Assembly: GCF_009569385.1 (NCBI RefSeq)
Contig: NZ_WBOF01000001.1
Span: 1,612,001 to 1,676,000, forward strand
Direction: 5' to 3'
DNA from: Streptomyces kaniharaensis
Lineage (GTDB): Bacteria; Actinomycetota; Actinomycetes; Streptomycetales; Streptomycetaceae
Length of the DNA stretch: 64,000 nucleotides
This document shows positions 11,212 through 19,827 of this stretch, one piece after another (the stretch's first letter is position 1; each line of letters opens with the position of its first letter). A program made the position numbers and the translations under genes. The notes under the pieces were generated by a model that was given only the letters and a program-made list of their open reading frames with translations, was not told the DNA's origin and searched no databases.

Positions 11212-11773
11212 GGGTCGGTCTCCTCGTACGCGGTTGCCCTGACGCCGGAGAACATACCCATTTCGAAGGTTCTTCTCTGCCCCCAATAGGCCGTACGAGG
11301 CCGGTACCGAGCGGTAACCCGATAGATCGAATGTCCATAAAGGCGTTCACCTCTGTTGCTGAAATCGTCCGGATGACGCTAGCCAGCCTTCAAGTCTTAA
11401 AGGCATGGAAACTGAAGATCACATGATTTGGACGGAGGGTAGCGGCGAGTGGTCCACCGCGTTGCCCCGGCTTGATTTCCTGCACCCGGATCGACGATCC
11501 CCGGCCGGACGGCTTCGGGAAGCGATTCACGGCCGATGTGGCCATTTCGTCCACTGACCGGCCGTCAGCCTCCACCGTATGTGGCAAGAGTCACCAGCGC
11601 ATCCGGCCTGTCGAACGTAGTCCGACTCCGCCGATCGTCGCACTCCGTCCAGAGACATGCTCATTGCGTGATGATCATCTGCCAAAAAGGAGCCCTCCTG
11701 TCCGGACTGGACAAGAGGGCGGGGGTGGGCCGGCGATGGACCCCCGGAGGGCAATTTCGCCACTACGGACAGA
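11212..11773. other. 562-bp intergenic region between dusB and ppdK
   Basis: Apart from the dusB terminator at 11684-11720 this region has no supported gene. It is less GC-rich than its surroundings near 11340-11440 (for example 'caagtcttaaaggcatgg'), which fits a ppdK promoter region on the minus strand, but no well-spaced -35/-10 pair stands out. Short frames inside it lack actinobacterial codon bias. Confidence 0.5.
11684..11720 (-). terminator. Rho-independent terminator of dusB
   Basis: On the minus strand a 12-bp stem with one mismatch (GCCCTC-TGTCC type arms at 11692-11703 and 11709-11720, 5-nt loop) is followed, after TCC, by a run of five T (complement of 11684-11688). T-tailed terminators are rare at this GC content, so this is a clear case. 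Confidence 0.85.
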
Positions 11774-12943
11774 TCATCCGCCCGAGGTGTCCGATTCGGC
11801 GTCCGCGCTCGGCCGGGCGCAGTCGTACGGATCGTCCAACCAGCCCTCCGGCAGGACCACCCGGTTGTTGCCGCTGGTCCGCCCGCGCGGGCCGTCCGCG
11901 CCGACCGGCCAGGCCTGGGACTGCTCCACCAGGGACAGGGTTTCGGCCAGTTCGGCCAGGGAGGAGGAGCTGGCGAGCTTCACCCGCAGCTCGGAGCCGA
12001 CCGAGAAGCCCTTGGTGTACCAGGCGACGTGCTTGCGGAAGTCGATCACACCGCGCGCCTCGTCGCCCAGCCACTCGCCGAGCAGCTGCGCGTGCCGCAC
12101 CATCGCGCCCGCCACGTAGCCGAAGTCCGGGCGCGCGTAGTCGACGTCGCCCTCGAAGATCGAGACCAGGTCCCGGAACAGCCACGGCCGGCCCAGGCAG
12201 CCGCGGCCCACCACGACCCCGTCGCAGCCGGTCTCGCGCATCATCCGCAGCGCGTCGTCCGCCGACCAGATGTCCCCGTTGCCGAGCACCGGGATGTGCG
12301 CCGGGACGGACTCGCGCAGCCGGGCGATCGCCGACCAGTCGGCCGTCCCGCCGTAGTGCTGGGCGGCGGTGCGCCCGTGCAGGGCGATCGCGGCCACGCC
12401 CTCCTCGGCGCCGATCCGGCCGGCGTCCAGGTAGGTGAGGTGGTCGTCGTCGATGCCCTTGCGCATCTTCATCGTGACCGGCAGGTCGCCCGCGTTGGCC
12501 ACGGCCTCGCGCAGGATGTCGCGCAGCAGGTTGCGCTTGTACGGCAGCGCCGAGCCGCCGCCCTTGCGGGTCACCTTCGGGACGGGGCAGCCGAAGTTGA
12601 GGTCGATGTGGTCGGCCAGGCCCTCGTCCGCGATCATCCGGGCGGCCTTGCCGACGGTCACCGGGTCCACGCCGTACAGCTGGATCGATCGCGGCTTCTC
12701 GCTCGGGTCGAACTTGATCAGCTGCATCGTCTTGGCGTTGCGCTCGACCAGCGCCCGGGTGGTGATCATCTCCGAGACGTACAGGCCCTTGCCACCGCTC
12801 TGCTCGCGGCACAGGGTGCGGAACGGCGCGTTGGTGATGCCGGCCATCGGCGCCAGCACGACGGGCGGCCACACCTGGATCGGGCCGATGTCCAGCGGCG
12901 CGAACTCGGTGGTGGTCGCGGTGGGTGCGGGCGTGACTGTCAT
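11774..12943 (-). CDS. dusB: tRNA-dihydrouridine synthase DusB
   Basis: 389-aa flavoprotein that reduces specific uridines of tRNA to dihydrouridine. The FMN-binding TIM barrel begins with 'VVLAPMAGITNAPFR', contains the catalytic C119 in 'LNFGCPVPKVTRKGGGSAL', and shows phosphate-binding motifs 'LGNGDIW' and 'CDGVVVGRGCLGRPWLF'. The C-terminal helical RNA-binding region is complete. The ATG at 12943 is preferred over 12982 because a GAGGT site precedes it. It ends in its own terminator and is separate from ppdK. Confidence 0.95.
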   Translation of the reverse strand: MTVTPAPTATTTEFAPLDIGPIQVWPPVVLAPMAGITNAPFRTLCREQSGGKGLYVSEMITTRALVERNAKTMQLIKFDPSEKPRSIQLYGVDPVTVGKAARMIADEGLADHIDLNFGCPVPKVTRKGGGSALPYKRNLLRDILREAVANAGDLPVTMKMRKGIDDDHLTYLDAGRIGAEEGVAAIALHGRTAAQHYGGTADWSAIARLRESVPAHIPVLGNGDIWSADDALRMMRETGCDGVVVGRGCLGRPWLFRDLVSIFEGDVDYARPDFGYVAGAMVRHAQLLGEWLGDEARGVIDFRKHVAWYTKGFSVGSELRVKLASSSSLAELAETLSLVEQSQAWPVGADGPRGRTSGNNRVVLPEGWLDDPYDCARPSADAESDTSGG

Positions 12944-13028
12944 GCGCGGCTGACCTCGGGGACGGGGAACGGGACTCTCCATTGTCCCCCAACCGGGTCA
13001 CCCGCCCGGCCGTACCGCTCCCGCGGCC

Positions 13029-13841
13029 CTACTGCTCCTTGCCGTAGACGATCCGCAGGGAGCCCGATTCGACCGAGGCCCGGATGCTGTCGGGGCTGGA
13101 ACTGTTGCCCAGCGCCGCCTCGATGCTCCGGCTGCCCGAACCGGCCGTCCCGGTGAGCCGGTACTGGCTGTCCTTCGGCACCGTCATCGTCACCGACCCG
13201 GAGACGGTACTCACGTCCACGGCGTGCGGCACTCGCACGAAGCCCAGCTCCACCGCCCCCGAGGTGGAACGCGCGTCCACCCGGGCCGAGGTGAGCTCGC
13301 TCCCCTCCACCAGCCCCGACGTGGACTGCGCGTGGACCTCCCCGGAGAGGCGGCGCAGGTACAGCGCCCCGGAGGTGGCGTCCAGCCGGACGTCCCCGGT
13401 CAGGTCCGTCACCTCGACGCTCCCCGAAGCCACCGCCCCCGACACCTCGGTGGCGGGCGGCACCTCCAGCTCGATCTCGGCGCTGCAGCCGAGCATTGGC
13501 AACGGCTGCCGGCAGGCGACCCCGACGGTCAGCACGTCGCCCTCGAAGGCGGTCGAGACGTCCGGCTTGCGGGTCATCCACTTCAGGCTCTTCCGGACCA
13601 CGACCCGGTTCTCCCGGCCCGGCCGGACCCGCACGGACGCACTACCGGTCGCCAGCTGGAGCTTGTGGACGGTGACGTTGTCGTACGACTTCGCGGTGGA
13701 CGTCTCCTGCTGCGCCACCAGGGCGAAGGTCTGCGCTCCGCCCATGACCATCACGAACACGATGGCGAGCGTCCCGGTGATCCGCCAGGCCTTCCGGCCC
13801 CGCACCGCCGTGCCATCACCCACCGACGGACTCTCCGCCAC
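13029..13841 (-). CDS. DUF4097 family putative adhesin, membrane anchored
   Basis: 270-aa protein with one N-terminal transmembrane segment (about residues 20-42) followed by an extracytoplasmic right-handed beta-repeat of the DUF4097 type. Recurrent 'SGxVxV/L' turns are visible: 'VASGSVEVTDLTG', 'ATSGALYLRRLSG', 'STSGLVEG', 'STSGAVELG', 'VSGSVTM', 'VESGSLRI'. The GTG start at 13841 has GGAGGT upstream inside the 3' end of the response regulator gene, whose stop lies 2 nt before the start, so the genes are translationally coupled. It is probably the output or a sensed partner of the two-component system. Biochemical role unknown. Confidence 0.82.
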   Translation of the reverse strand: MAESPSVGDGTAVRGRKAWRITGTLAIVFVMVMGGAQTFALVAQQETSTAKSYDNVTVHKLQLATGSASVRVRPGRENRVVVRKSLKWMTRKPDVSTAFEGDVLTVGVACRQPLPMLGCSAEIELEVPPATEVSGAVASGSVEVTDLTGDVRLDATSGALYLRRLSGEVHAQSTSGLVEGSELTSARVDARSTSGAVELGFVRVPHAVDVSTVSGSVTMTVPKDSQYRLTGTAGSGSRSIEAALGNSSSPDSIRASVESGSLRIVYGKEQ

Positions 13842-13843
13842 GG

Positions 13844-14488
13844 CTACCCGACCTCCAGGAACCGCAGCACCGCCATCACCCGGCGGTGGCTGTCGTCGGC
13901 CGGCGGAAGGTCGAGCTTGGTGAAGATCGAGTTGATGTGCTTGGCCACCGCGCTGTCGCTGACCACCAGGGACGAGGCGATGGCGGCGTTCGAGCGGCCC
14001 TCCGCCATCAGCGAGAGGACGTCCCGCTCGCGCGGGGTCAGCTTCTCCAGCGGGTCCCGGTGGCGGCGCACCAGCAGCTGGGCGACCACCTCCGGGTCCA
14101 GCGCGGTACCGCCCTCGGCGACCCGCTGGAGCGCGTCCACGAAGTCGTCCACGTTGGCCACCCGCTGCTTGAGCAGATAGCCGACGCCGCTGGTGTTGGT
14201 GGCCAGCAGATCGGCGGCGTAGCGCTCCTCGACGAACTGGGAGAGCAGCAGCACGGCCACCTCCGGCCACTGCCGGCGGATGATCATCGCGGCCTTCACG
14301 CCCTCGTCGTGGAAGCCCGGCGGCATCCGGACGTCCGCGACCACCACCTTCGGACGGTGCTCCTCCACCGCGGCGAGCAGCTGGTCGCCGTCCCCGACGG
14401 CGGCCACCACCTCGAAGCCCACCGCCTCCAGGACCTTGACCAGGCCGACCCTCAGCAGGACCGAGTCCTCGGCGATCACAGCGCGCAC
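13844..14488 (-). CDS. NarL/LuxR-family response regulator
   Basis: 214-aa DNA-binding response regulator. The receiver domain has the acidic pocket 'AEDS', phospho-acceptor D52 in 'VVVADVRMPP' and conserved K107 in 'GYLLKQ'. The C-terminal LuxR HTH is 'LTPRERDVLSLMAEGRSNAA' onward with 'SDSAVAKHINSIFTKLDL'. GTG start at 14488 follows GGAG by 5 nt. It overlaps the 3' end of the upstream kinase gene by 13 bp, which makes the kinase its cognate partner. Targets are not visible in the sequence. Confidence 0.93.
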   Translation of the reverse strand: MRAVIAEDSVLLRVGLVKVLEAVGFEVVAAVGDGDQLLAAVEEHRPKVVVADVRMPPGFHDEGVKAAMIIRRQWPEVAVLLLSQFVEERYAADLLATNTSGVGYLLKQRVANVDDFVDALQRVAEGGTALDPEVVAQLLVRRHRDPLEKLTPRERDVLSLMAEGRSNAAIASSLVVSDSAVAKHINSIFTKLDLPPADDSHRRVMAVLRFLEVG

Positions 14489-15705
14489 GGCAACTCCACG
14501 GTGATGGTGGTGGGACCCCCGAGGGGGCTGAGAACGGACAGCGTGCCGTCGACGGAGGCGGCGCGCTTGCGCAGACCGGTGAGCCCGGTGCCGCGCGTCG
14601 GGTCCGCGCCGCCCACGCCGTCGTCGCTGATGACCAGGCGCAGCCGGCCCCCGGCCGTCCGCACCGACACGTCGACGTTCTTGGCACGGGCGTGCTTGGC
14701 CACGTTGGTGAGCGCCTCGGAGACGGTGAAGTAGGCGACCGCCTCGACGGTGGGGGCGATCCGCTCGGTCAGGTCGACGTCCAGGCGCACCGGCAGCGGG
14801 GCGCGGGCGGCGATGCCGGACAGCGCCGCGTCCAGGCCGCGGTCCTCCAGGACGGCCGGGTGCAGGCCGCGGACCAGGTCGCGCAGCTCGTCGATGGCCG
14901 CCTGGGCCTCCTCGTGCGCGTCGACGATCACCTGCATGACCTCCGGCGGGACGTCCTTGAGGGTGCGCCGGGCCAGACCCAGGTTCATCGCGAGGGAGGT
15001 GAGCCGCTGCTGGGCGCCGTCGTGCAGGTCGCGCTCGATCCGGCGACGCTCGGCGTCGACCGCGTCGACCAGGCCGGCCCGGCTTTCGGCGATCTCCTCG
15101 ACCCGGCGCTCCAGGGCCTCCGCCCGGTTGGGGCCGAGCAGCTTCCGCGCCGAGCGCACCTCCAGCGAGGCCATCAGCGCCGCCATCCACGGCGTCACGA
15201 CCAACAGGAGCGCGCCACCCGCGGTCAGCCACACGTCCAGCCCGGCCAGCGACGAGCGCAGCGGGGAGCCGAACGGCATCAGCCAGATCCAGCCGTACAC
15301 GGTGGCCAGCACCACGGCGGCGCCCCAGCAGTACACCACCACCAGCGAGCCGAGGGCCAGCGACGGGCCGACCAGCAGGTGGTAGGCGGCCTGACGCCAG
15401 TTCACCCCGGCCCGCAGGCGTGCCGCCAGCCCCGCCGAGGCGTCGGCCGGGCGCAGCAGCGGCGGCACCTCCACGCCGTACAGGGCGCGCAGCCGACCGC
15501 GTTGGACGGCGGTGAACAGGCGGGCACAGACCAGGACCAGGACCGTCACCGGGAGGAGCACCGACGGCACGGTGACGGCCAGCCAGACCGGCAGGGCCAG
15601 GGGTATCCCGGCGGCTATGAAGCGGGTGTCACGCCAGGCGTCCGCCGACCACGGGGGCCGCCGGGCGCTCCTGACGAGCGCTCGGCGCAACGTGGTGGAG
15701 GGCAT
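14476..15705 (-). CDS. Sensor histidine kinase (HisKA_3 family)
   Basis: 409-aa membrane kinase of the NarL-partner type. The N-terminal 180 residues contain two pairs of hydrophobic segments (about 28-62 and 107-180) joined by a short loop. The dimerisation/phosphorylation motif is 'ERRRIERDLHDGAQQRLTSL' with phospho-acceptor H228. The HATPase_c domain shows the N-box 'SEALTNVAKHARA' and G-box 'DDGVGGADPTRGTGLTGL'. It is the first gene of a kinase-regulator-DUF4097 operon. The signal is unknown; cell-envelope stress is a reasonable guess from the third gene. Confidence 0.92.
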   Translation of the reverse strand: MPSTTLRRALVRSARRPPWSADAWRDTRFIAAGIPLALPVWLAVTVPSVLLPVTVLVLVCARLFTAVQRGRLRALYGVEVPPLLRPADASAGLAARLRAGVNWRQAAYHLLVGPSLALGSLVVVYCWGAAVVLATVYGWIWLMPFGSPLRSSLAGLDVWLTAGGALLLVVTPWMAALMASLEVRSARKLLGPNRAEALERRVEEIAESRAGLVDAVDAERRRIERDLHDGAQQRLTSLAMNLGLARRTLKDVPPEVMQVIVDAHEEAQAAIDELRDLVRGLHPAVLEDRGLDAALSGIAARAPLPVRLDVDLTERIAPTVEAVAYFTVSEALTNVAKHARAKNVDVSVRTAGGRLRLVISDDGVGGADPTRGTGLTGLRKRAASVDGTLSVLSPLGGPTTITVELPCAL

Positions 15706-15839
15706 GACGGACAGCGTAGAGGGCGATGATCATCGACTGCCATGAAGGGGGCTTCCCCGTGGGGGTGTAGCTAGCTACACCCTCGGTTCGGGGCAGGGCA
15801 CCACCGACAACGCCCATGATCCGCGGAAAGCTTGACGGC

Positions 15840-16394
15840 ATGACGAGCACCGCATCGCACTCCGCCACTCCGCCGCACGGGCGGCCCCTCCCCGGGGACC
15901 ACGGGGGTGTTCCCGGGGACGCGCTGCGCCCGGCGCCGGAGTCGGACGGGACGCTGCCGGCCGGGCCCGGGCCCTGGTCGGTGCGCAGCGTGGGCGCCGG
16001 CCGCGGCCGGGCCGCGCTGGAGGTGTACGAGCACGGCGAGCTGGCCGACGTCCTGGTCGCCGCCCGGCTCACCCCGCAGCTGCTGCGCGGTGCGCGGCGC
16101 TGCGCGGTCGGGGGCCGTTCGTACCGGGTGCTCGCCTGGGGGCGGCTGGCGGCGGACGGCACCGCGCCGGCGGTGGCGTTCACCGGTGGCGGGTGGCTGC
16201 GGGCGTTCCGCGGGGCGCGGGCCGTCGCCGGTGAGGTCGTCACGGTGGCCGGGCGGTTCTGGCTCGCCTGGGCCGAGGGGCCGTTCGACGGGGTCCTGGT
16301 CGAGCACCCGGCGGGCGGCGGGGTCGAGCGGCTGGCGCTGCAGCGGGTGCGGATGTCGCGTGGTGCGGGTGCGGTTGCCGGGGGTGCGGGGTGA
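15840..16394 (+). CDS. Hypothetical protein
   Basis: 184-aa soluble protein that I do not recognise. It has a Pro/Gly/His-rich N-terminus (about 45 residues) and then a compact, beta-rich, Ala/Gly/Arg/Val-rich region with 'GRAALEVYEHGELADVLVAARL' and 'AVAGEVVTVAGRFWLAWAEGP'. No signal peptide, metal motif or membrane segment. The ATG at 15840 has GGAAAG upstream; an in-frame ATG at 15816 is possible. The stop overlaps the start of the next gene (GTGA), so the two are translationally coupled. Codon use matches the host. Confidence 0.6.
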   Translation: MTSTASHSATPPHGRPLPGDHGGVPGDALRPAPESDGTLPAGPGPWSVRSVGAGRGRAALEVYEHGELADVLVAARLTPQLLRGARRCAVGGRSYRVLAWGRLAADGTAPAVAFTGGGWLRAFRGARAVAGEVVTVAGRFWLAWAEGPFDGVLVEHPAGGGVERLALQRVRMSRGAGAVAGGAG

Positions 16395-16777
16395 GTACGG
16401 CCGTTCTGGCCGGTCGTCCGGCCTCGATACCGTTCGTCCTCCCGGCCCGCTTCGAGCGCGTGCCGGTGATGGCCGCGGTGGCACTGCTGCCGTGGCTCGG
16501 GGTGCTCGCCGTCTGCCACGAGACGCCGTGGGTCGTCCTCGACCTGCTGGAGTTCTCGGCCCTGCTCTCGCTCGACGCGCTGCTGCGCCGGCGCAGCGCC
16601 GCCGCCCGCTGGGCGGGCGGGGCGGTGGCCCTGCTGCTCGCCGGCGACGCGCTCGCGGACATCGCCTGCGCCGGGCCCGGGCACGCGGTGCTCGCCGCCA
16701 CGGTGATGGCGCTCTGCGTCGAACTCCCGCTCTCCGCCGTATGCTTGCTGCTCGGGCGCGCGGCCGCCTCTCGTTAG
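16391..16777 (+). CDS. Small hypothetical membrane protein
   Basis: 128-aa integral membrane protein with about four hydrophobic stretches: 'VMAAVALLPWLGVLAV', 'VVLDLLEFSALLSL', 'AGGAVALLLAGDALADIA' and 'AVLAATVMALCVELPLSAVCL'. GTG start overlaps the upstream stop as GTGA. The 3' end overlaps the convergent XRE regulator by 4 bp. The soluble partner immediately upstream suggests a two-component membrane module of unknown role. Not recognised. Confidence 0.6.
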   Translation: MSTAVLAGRPASIPFVLPARFERVPVMAAVALLPWLGVLAVCHETPWVVLDLLEFSALLSLDALLRRRSAAARWAGGAVALLLAGDALADIACAGPGHAVLAATVMALCVELPLSAVCLLLGRAAASR

Positions 16778-17661
16778 AGCCTGTCGGGCAGAAGGTTCAT
16801 CAGCTCGCGGGTCCGCTCGTCGCGCGGGGTGTAGGTGATCATCCGCGTCCCGAGGCTCGGCCCCAGCCAGAAGTTGGTGTAGTCGCAGTGCAGCAGCCCG
16901 ACGCCCGGCACGCGGAACCGCTTGAGCCCGTTGCCCGGACGCATCACGTCGTGCCGCTGCCAGGCCGCCTCGAAGTCCGGCGAGGCCCTGCGCAGCCGGG
17001 CGAGCAGCGTCTTCCAGGCCGGCTCCGCACTGTGGTCGGCCATCCCCGCGCGGAACCGGGCCACCATCACGTCGCGTTCCCCCTCGTAGTCGACGAGCAC
17101 CTCGCGAAAGCGCGAGGGCGTGAACGCCAGCCACATCAGGTTCCGGTCCTCCGGCGGCAGCGCGGCGAGGTCGCCCACGATCCCCGTGTACTGCGCGTTG
17201 TACGCCAGCACGTCGTACCGGGCGTTGATCACCCCGGCCGGGTACGGCGCCATCCGGTCCAGCACCAGGCGCACGCTCGGCGTCACCGACGGGCACTCCA
17301 CCACCGGCACCGGATCGTCCGCACCGGCCAGCGTGAACAGGTGCGCGCGCTCGCTCCGGTCCAGTAGCAGCGCGCGCGAGACGGCGTCCAGCACCTGCGC
17401 GGACACCTGGATGTCCCGCCCCTGCTCCAGCCACGTGTACCAGGTCACCCCGACCGCGGCGAGCTGTGCGACCTCCTCGCGGCGCAGCCCCGGCGTCCGG
17501 CGGCGGCCGGTCGGCGGCAGGCCCACCTGGTCGGGCGAGATGCGCTCGCGGCGGCTGCGGAGGAAGGCGGCCAGGTCGCGGCGGCGGGCGTCGGCGGGGG
17601 TGGTGGCGGCTCTCGTGACGGGTGCGGCGGGGGCTTGTGCGGCAGCGGTCGTCAGGCTCAT
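16774..17661 (-). CDS. XRE-family regulator with MmyB-like ligand-binding domain
   Basis: 295-aa transcriptional regulator. The N-terminal helix-turn-helix covers about residues 27-85 ('AAFLRSRRERISPDQVGLP', 'RRTPGLRREEVAQLAAVGVT', 'WYTWLEQGRDIQVS'). The C-terminal PAS-like MmyB domain includes 'YDVLAYNAQYTGIVGDLAAL', 'NLMWLAFTPSRFREVLVDYE' and 'HCDYTNFWLGPSLGTRMITYTP'. Such regulators bind fatty acids or other small ligands and typically control a divergent oxidoreductase or transporter gene. Here the divergent neighbour is an MFS exporter, with two palindromes in the 102-bp shared upstream region. ATG start at 17661. Confidence 0.9.
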   Translation of the reverse strand: MSLTTAAAQAPAAPVTRAATTPADARRRDLAAFLRSRRERISPDQVGLPPTGRRRTPGLRREEVAQLAAVGVTWYTWLEQGRDIQVSAQVLDAVSRALLLDRSERAHLFTLAGADDPVPVVECPSVTPSVRLVLDRMAPYPAGVINARYDVLAYNAQYTGIVGDLAALPPEDRNLMWLAFTPSRFREVLVDYEGERDVMVARFRAGMADHSAEPAWKTLLARLRRASPDFEAAWQRHDVMRPGNGLKRFRVPGVGLLHCDYTNFWLGPSLGTRMITYTPRDERTRELMNLLPDRL

Positions 17662-17694
17662 GTGTCCTAGGATGCGACAGCGCGCATCCAGTTG

Positions 17695-17736
17695 CCAGGT
17701 ACTTCTTATACCTGGATAACCACACTCTGGTACCAG
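17695..17736. promoter_or_regulatory. Palindromic operator-like sites between regulator and MFS gene
   Basis: CCAGGTA (17695-17701) and TACCTGG (17709-17715) form a perfect inverted repeat with a 7-nt spacer. The 10-bp palindrome CTGGTACCAG (17727-17736) repeats closely related half-sites 11 nt further on. Their place between the divergent XRE/MmyB regulator and the exporter makes them the probable operator for both genes. Confidence 0.6.
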
Positions 17737-17763
17737 GCTACGGCCGGGCGGATCGTATGACCC

Positions 17764-19218
17764 GTGACCCAACAACTCGCCGTCGCTCCCGCCCCGGTCC
17801 GCACCGCCACCACCCCCGGCACCTCGGCCGTCCGCGCTCCCTCCCTCGGCACCGCCGGGCTGGTCACCGTCCTGCTCGGGGCGTTCCTGCCGATGCTCGA
17901 CTTCTTCATCGTCAACGTCGCCCTCCCCACCATCGACCACGACCTCGCCGCCGGCCCCGCCGTCCTCGAACTCGTCGCCGCCGGCTACGGCATCGCCTTC
18001 GCCGTCCTGCTCGTCCTCGGCGGCCGGCTCGGCGACATCTTCGGCCGCCGCCGCCTCTTCGTCGCCGGCGCCGCCGCCTTCGCCCTCACCTCGCTCGCCT
18101 GCGGACTCGCCCCCGGAGCCTGGTCCCTGGTGGCCGCCCGCGCCGCCCAGGGCGCCTCCGCCGCCCTGCTGATCCCGCAGGTCCTCGGCACCATCACCGC
18201 CGCCACCGACGGTGCCCGGCGCGGCCGCGCCCTTAGCATCTACGGCGCGGTCGGCGGCATCTCCGTCGTCATCGGGCAGGTCCTCGGCGGCATGCTCGTC
18301 GCCGCCGACCTGTTCGGCACCGGCTGGCGCTCGGTCTTCCTGCTCAACGTGCCGTTCGCCCTGCTCGCCCTCGTCCTCGCCGTCCGCTACGTCCCGGAGA
18401 GCCGCGCCACCCAGGCCGCCCGGGTCGACGTCCCCGGCACGCTCCTGCTCACCGCCGCCCTGCTCGCCCTGCTCGTCCCGCTGATGGAGGGCCGTGCCGC
18501 CGGCTGGCCGCTCTGGTCCTGGGTGCTGCTCGCCCTGTTCCCGGTCCTCGCCGCCGCGTTCGCCGTCGTCGAGCGCCGCGCCGAACAGCGCGGCGCCACC
18601 CCGCTCGTGCCGCCGACCCTGCTGCGGATCCCCGAGATGCGGCGCGGCCTCGGCATCGCGCTCCCCTACTTCGCGGGCTTCGGCGGCTTCATGTTCGTCA
18701 TCGCCGTCGCCCTCCAGCAGGGCCTCCACCTCGGCCCCGTCGCCGCCGGCTGGGCGCTCGTCCCGATGGCCGTCGGCTACTTCACCGCCTCGCTCTCCGG
18801 CCCGCGCCTGATCGGCCGGTACGGCAGCCGGGTGCTCACCGCCGGCGCCGTCGTCCAGGCCGCCGGCCTCGCCACCCTCGCGGCCACCGTCCTCGCCGAC
18901 TGGGCGCACTTCTCGCCGCTGCGGATGGCCCCCGGCGTCGCCCTCGCCGGCATCGGCCAGGGCCTGATCGGCACCCCGCTCTTCCGGGTCGTCCTCTCCA
19001 AGGTCCCCGCCGCGCGGGCCGGCGTCGGCAGCGGCGTCCTCGCCACCGGCCAGCAGTCCAGCCTCGCCCTCGGCGTCGCCACCCTGGGCACCGTCTACCT
19101 GTCCCTCTCCCCCACCCTCGGCTTGGACCGGGCACTCGCCCTGTGCCTGGGCATCCAGCTCATGGGCTCGTTCACCATCCTGTACCTGACCACCCGCCTG
19201 CCGCGCTCCATCGGCTGA
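17764..19218 (+). CDS. MFS transporter, DHA2 family (14 TM) drug/metabolite exporter
   Basis: 484-aa proton-driven exporter of the EmrB/QacA (DHA2) type. Motif A is 'GGRLGDIFGRRRLFV' and motif D1 near the start is 'PMLDFFIVNVALPTIDHDL'. Motif C-like glycines appear in 'GGISVVIGQVLGGML'. Hydrophobicity supports about 14 transmembrane segments. GTG start at 17764, with no strong ribosome site and only 27 bp from the last palindrome, so a very short 5' leader is likely. Divergent from the MmyB-type regulator that probably controls it. A strong terminator follows. Substrate unknown. Confidence 0.92.
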   Translation: MTQQLAVAPAPVRTATTPGTSAVRAPSLGTAGLVTVLLGAFLPMLDFFIVNVALPTIDHDLAAGPAVLELVAAGYGIAFAVLLVLGGRLGDIFGRRRLFVAGAAAFALTSLACGLAPGAWSLVAARAAQGASAALLIPQVLGTITAATDGARRGRALSIYGAVGGISVVIGQVLGGMLVAADLFGTGWRSVFLLNVPFALLALVLAVRYVPESRATQAARVDVPGTLLLTAALLALLVPLMEGRAAGWPLWSWVLLALFPVLAAAFAVVERRAEQRGATPLVPPTLLRIPEMRRGLGIALPYFAGFGGFMFVIAVALQQGLHLGPVAAGWALVPMAVGYFTASLSGPRLIGRYGSRVLTAGAVVQAAGLATLAATVLADWAHFSPLRMAPGVALAGIGQGLIGTPLFRVVLSKVPAARAGVGSGVLATGQQSSLALGVATLGTVYLSLSPTLGLDRALALCLGIQLMGSFTILYLTTRLPRSIG

Positions 19219-19239
19219 GCCCGGACGGGTCACGGCGAG

Positions 19240-19270
19240 GGCCTCGCGATCGGTTGCCGATCGCGAGGCC
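19240..19270 (+). terminator. Strong hairpin terminator after the MFS gene
   Basis: Perfect 14-bp stem (GGCCTCGCGATCGG with its complement, 19240-19253 and 19257-19270) and a 3-nt loop, 21 nt past the MFS stop. No T-run, typical of high-GC hosts. Confidence 0.8.
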
Positions 19271-19319
19271 GTTCCGTTCCAGCCGATGCCCTCCACGCGA
19301 TGCGCGAGGAGGAGGACCG

Positions 19320-19736
19320 GTGATCTACCTCGATTCCTGCGCGATCCTCAAGCTCGTGGTCCCGGAGGACGAGTCCGCCGCCCTCCGTACGTTCCTCTCC
19401 TCCCGAGGCTCCGAAGGCCATGCGACCAGTGCGCTGGCCCAGGTGGAGGTCCCACGGGCGCTCATCAGAATCGGCGCCCCGCAGGAGCTTCTTGACTCCT
19501 CGGAGGACCTGCTCGACCGGCTGCTGAGGATCCGCCTGTCCGACCCGGCCCTCCGGGCCGCCCGCCGGTTCCCCGCGCGGCACCTGCGCACGCTCGATGC
19601 CATCCACCTGGCCAGCGCCGAACACCTGGAACACACACTCACGGCTTTCGTCACGTACGACAAGCGCCTCGCCGACGCAGCCGGCGAGCGGGATCTGCCG
19701 GTGGTCTCCCCCGGCCAGCCGGCAGCCGAGCGGTAA
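19320..19736 (+). CDS. PIN-domain protein (VapC-like toxin), apparently orphan
   Basis: 138-aa PIN-domain ribonuclease-like protein. The four acidic metal ligands are present: D5 ('YLDSCAILKL'), E43 ('QVEVPRAL'), D93 ('TLDAIHLASA') and D114 ('VTYDKRL'). The GTG start at 19320 has GGAGGAGG upstream and sits in a GTGA overlap with the end of an upstream reading frame, the arrangement normal for a toxin following its antitoxin. However, only a 34-codon frame without a start codon lies upstream, ending 'ADALHAMREEEDR'. The antitoxin therefore seems lost or truncated. With an intact active site and no antitoxin the gene may be weakly expressed or attenuated. Confidence 0.85.
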   Translation: MIYLDSCAILKLVVPEDESAALRTFLSSRGSEGHATSALAQVEVPRALIRIGAPQELLDSSEDLLDRLLRIRLSDPALRAARRFPARHLRTLDAIHLASAEHLEHTLTAFVTYDKRLADAAGERDLPVVSPGQPAAER

Positions 19737-19827
19737 GCGGCCTGTCAGGGCCCCGGCGCCGCTCGGCCACGAGGCGCCGTGGGAAACCCGTTGGCCTGAT
19801 CCCGCCCCTTTGTGTCAGGATGACGAT

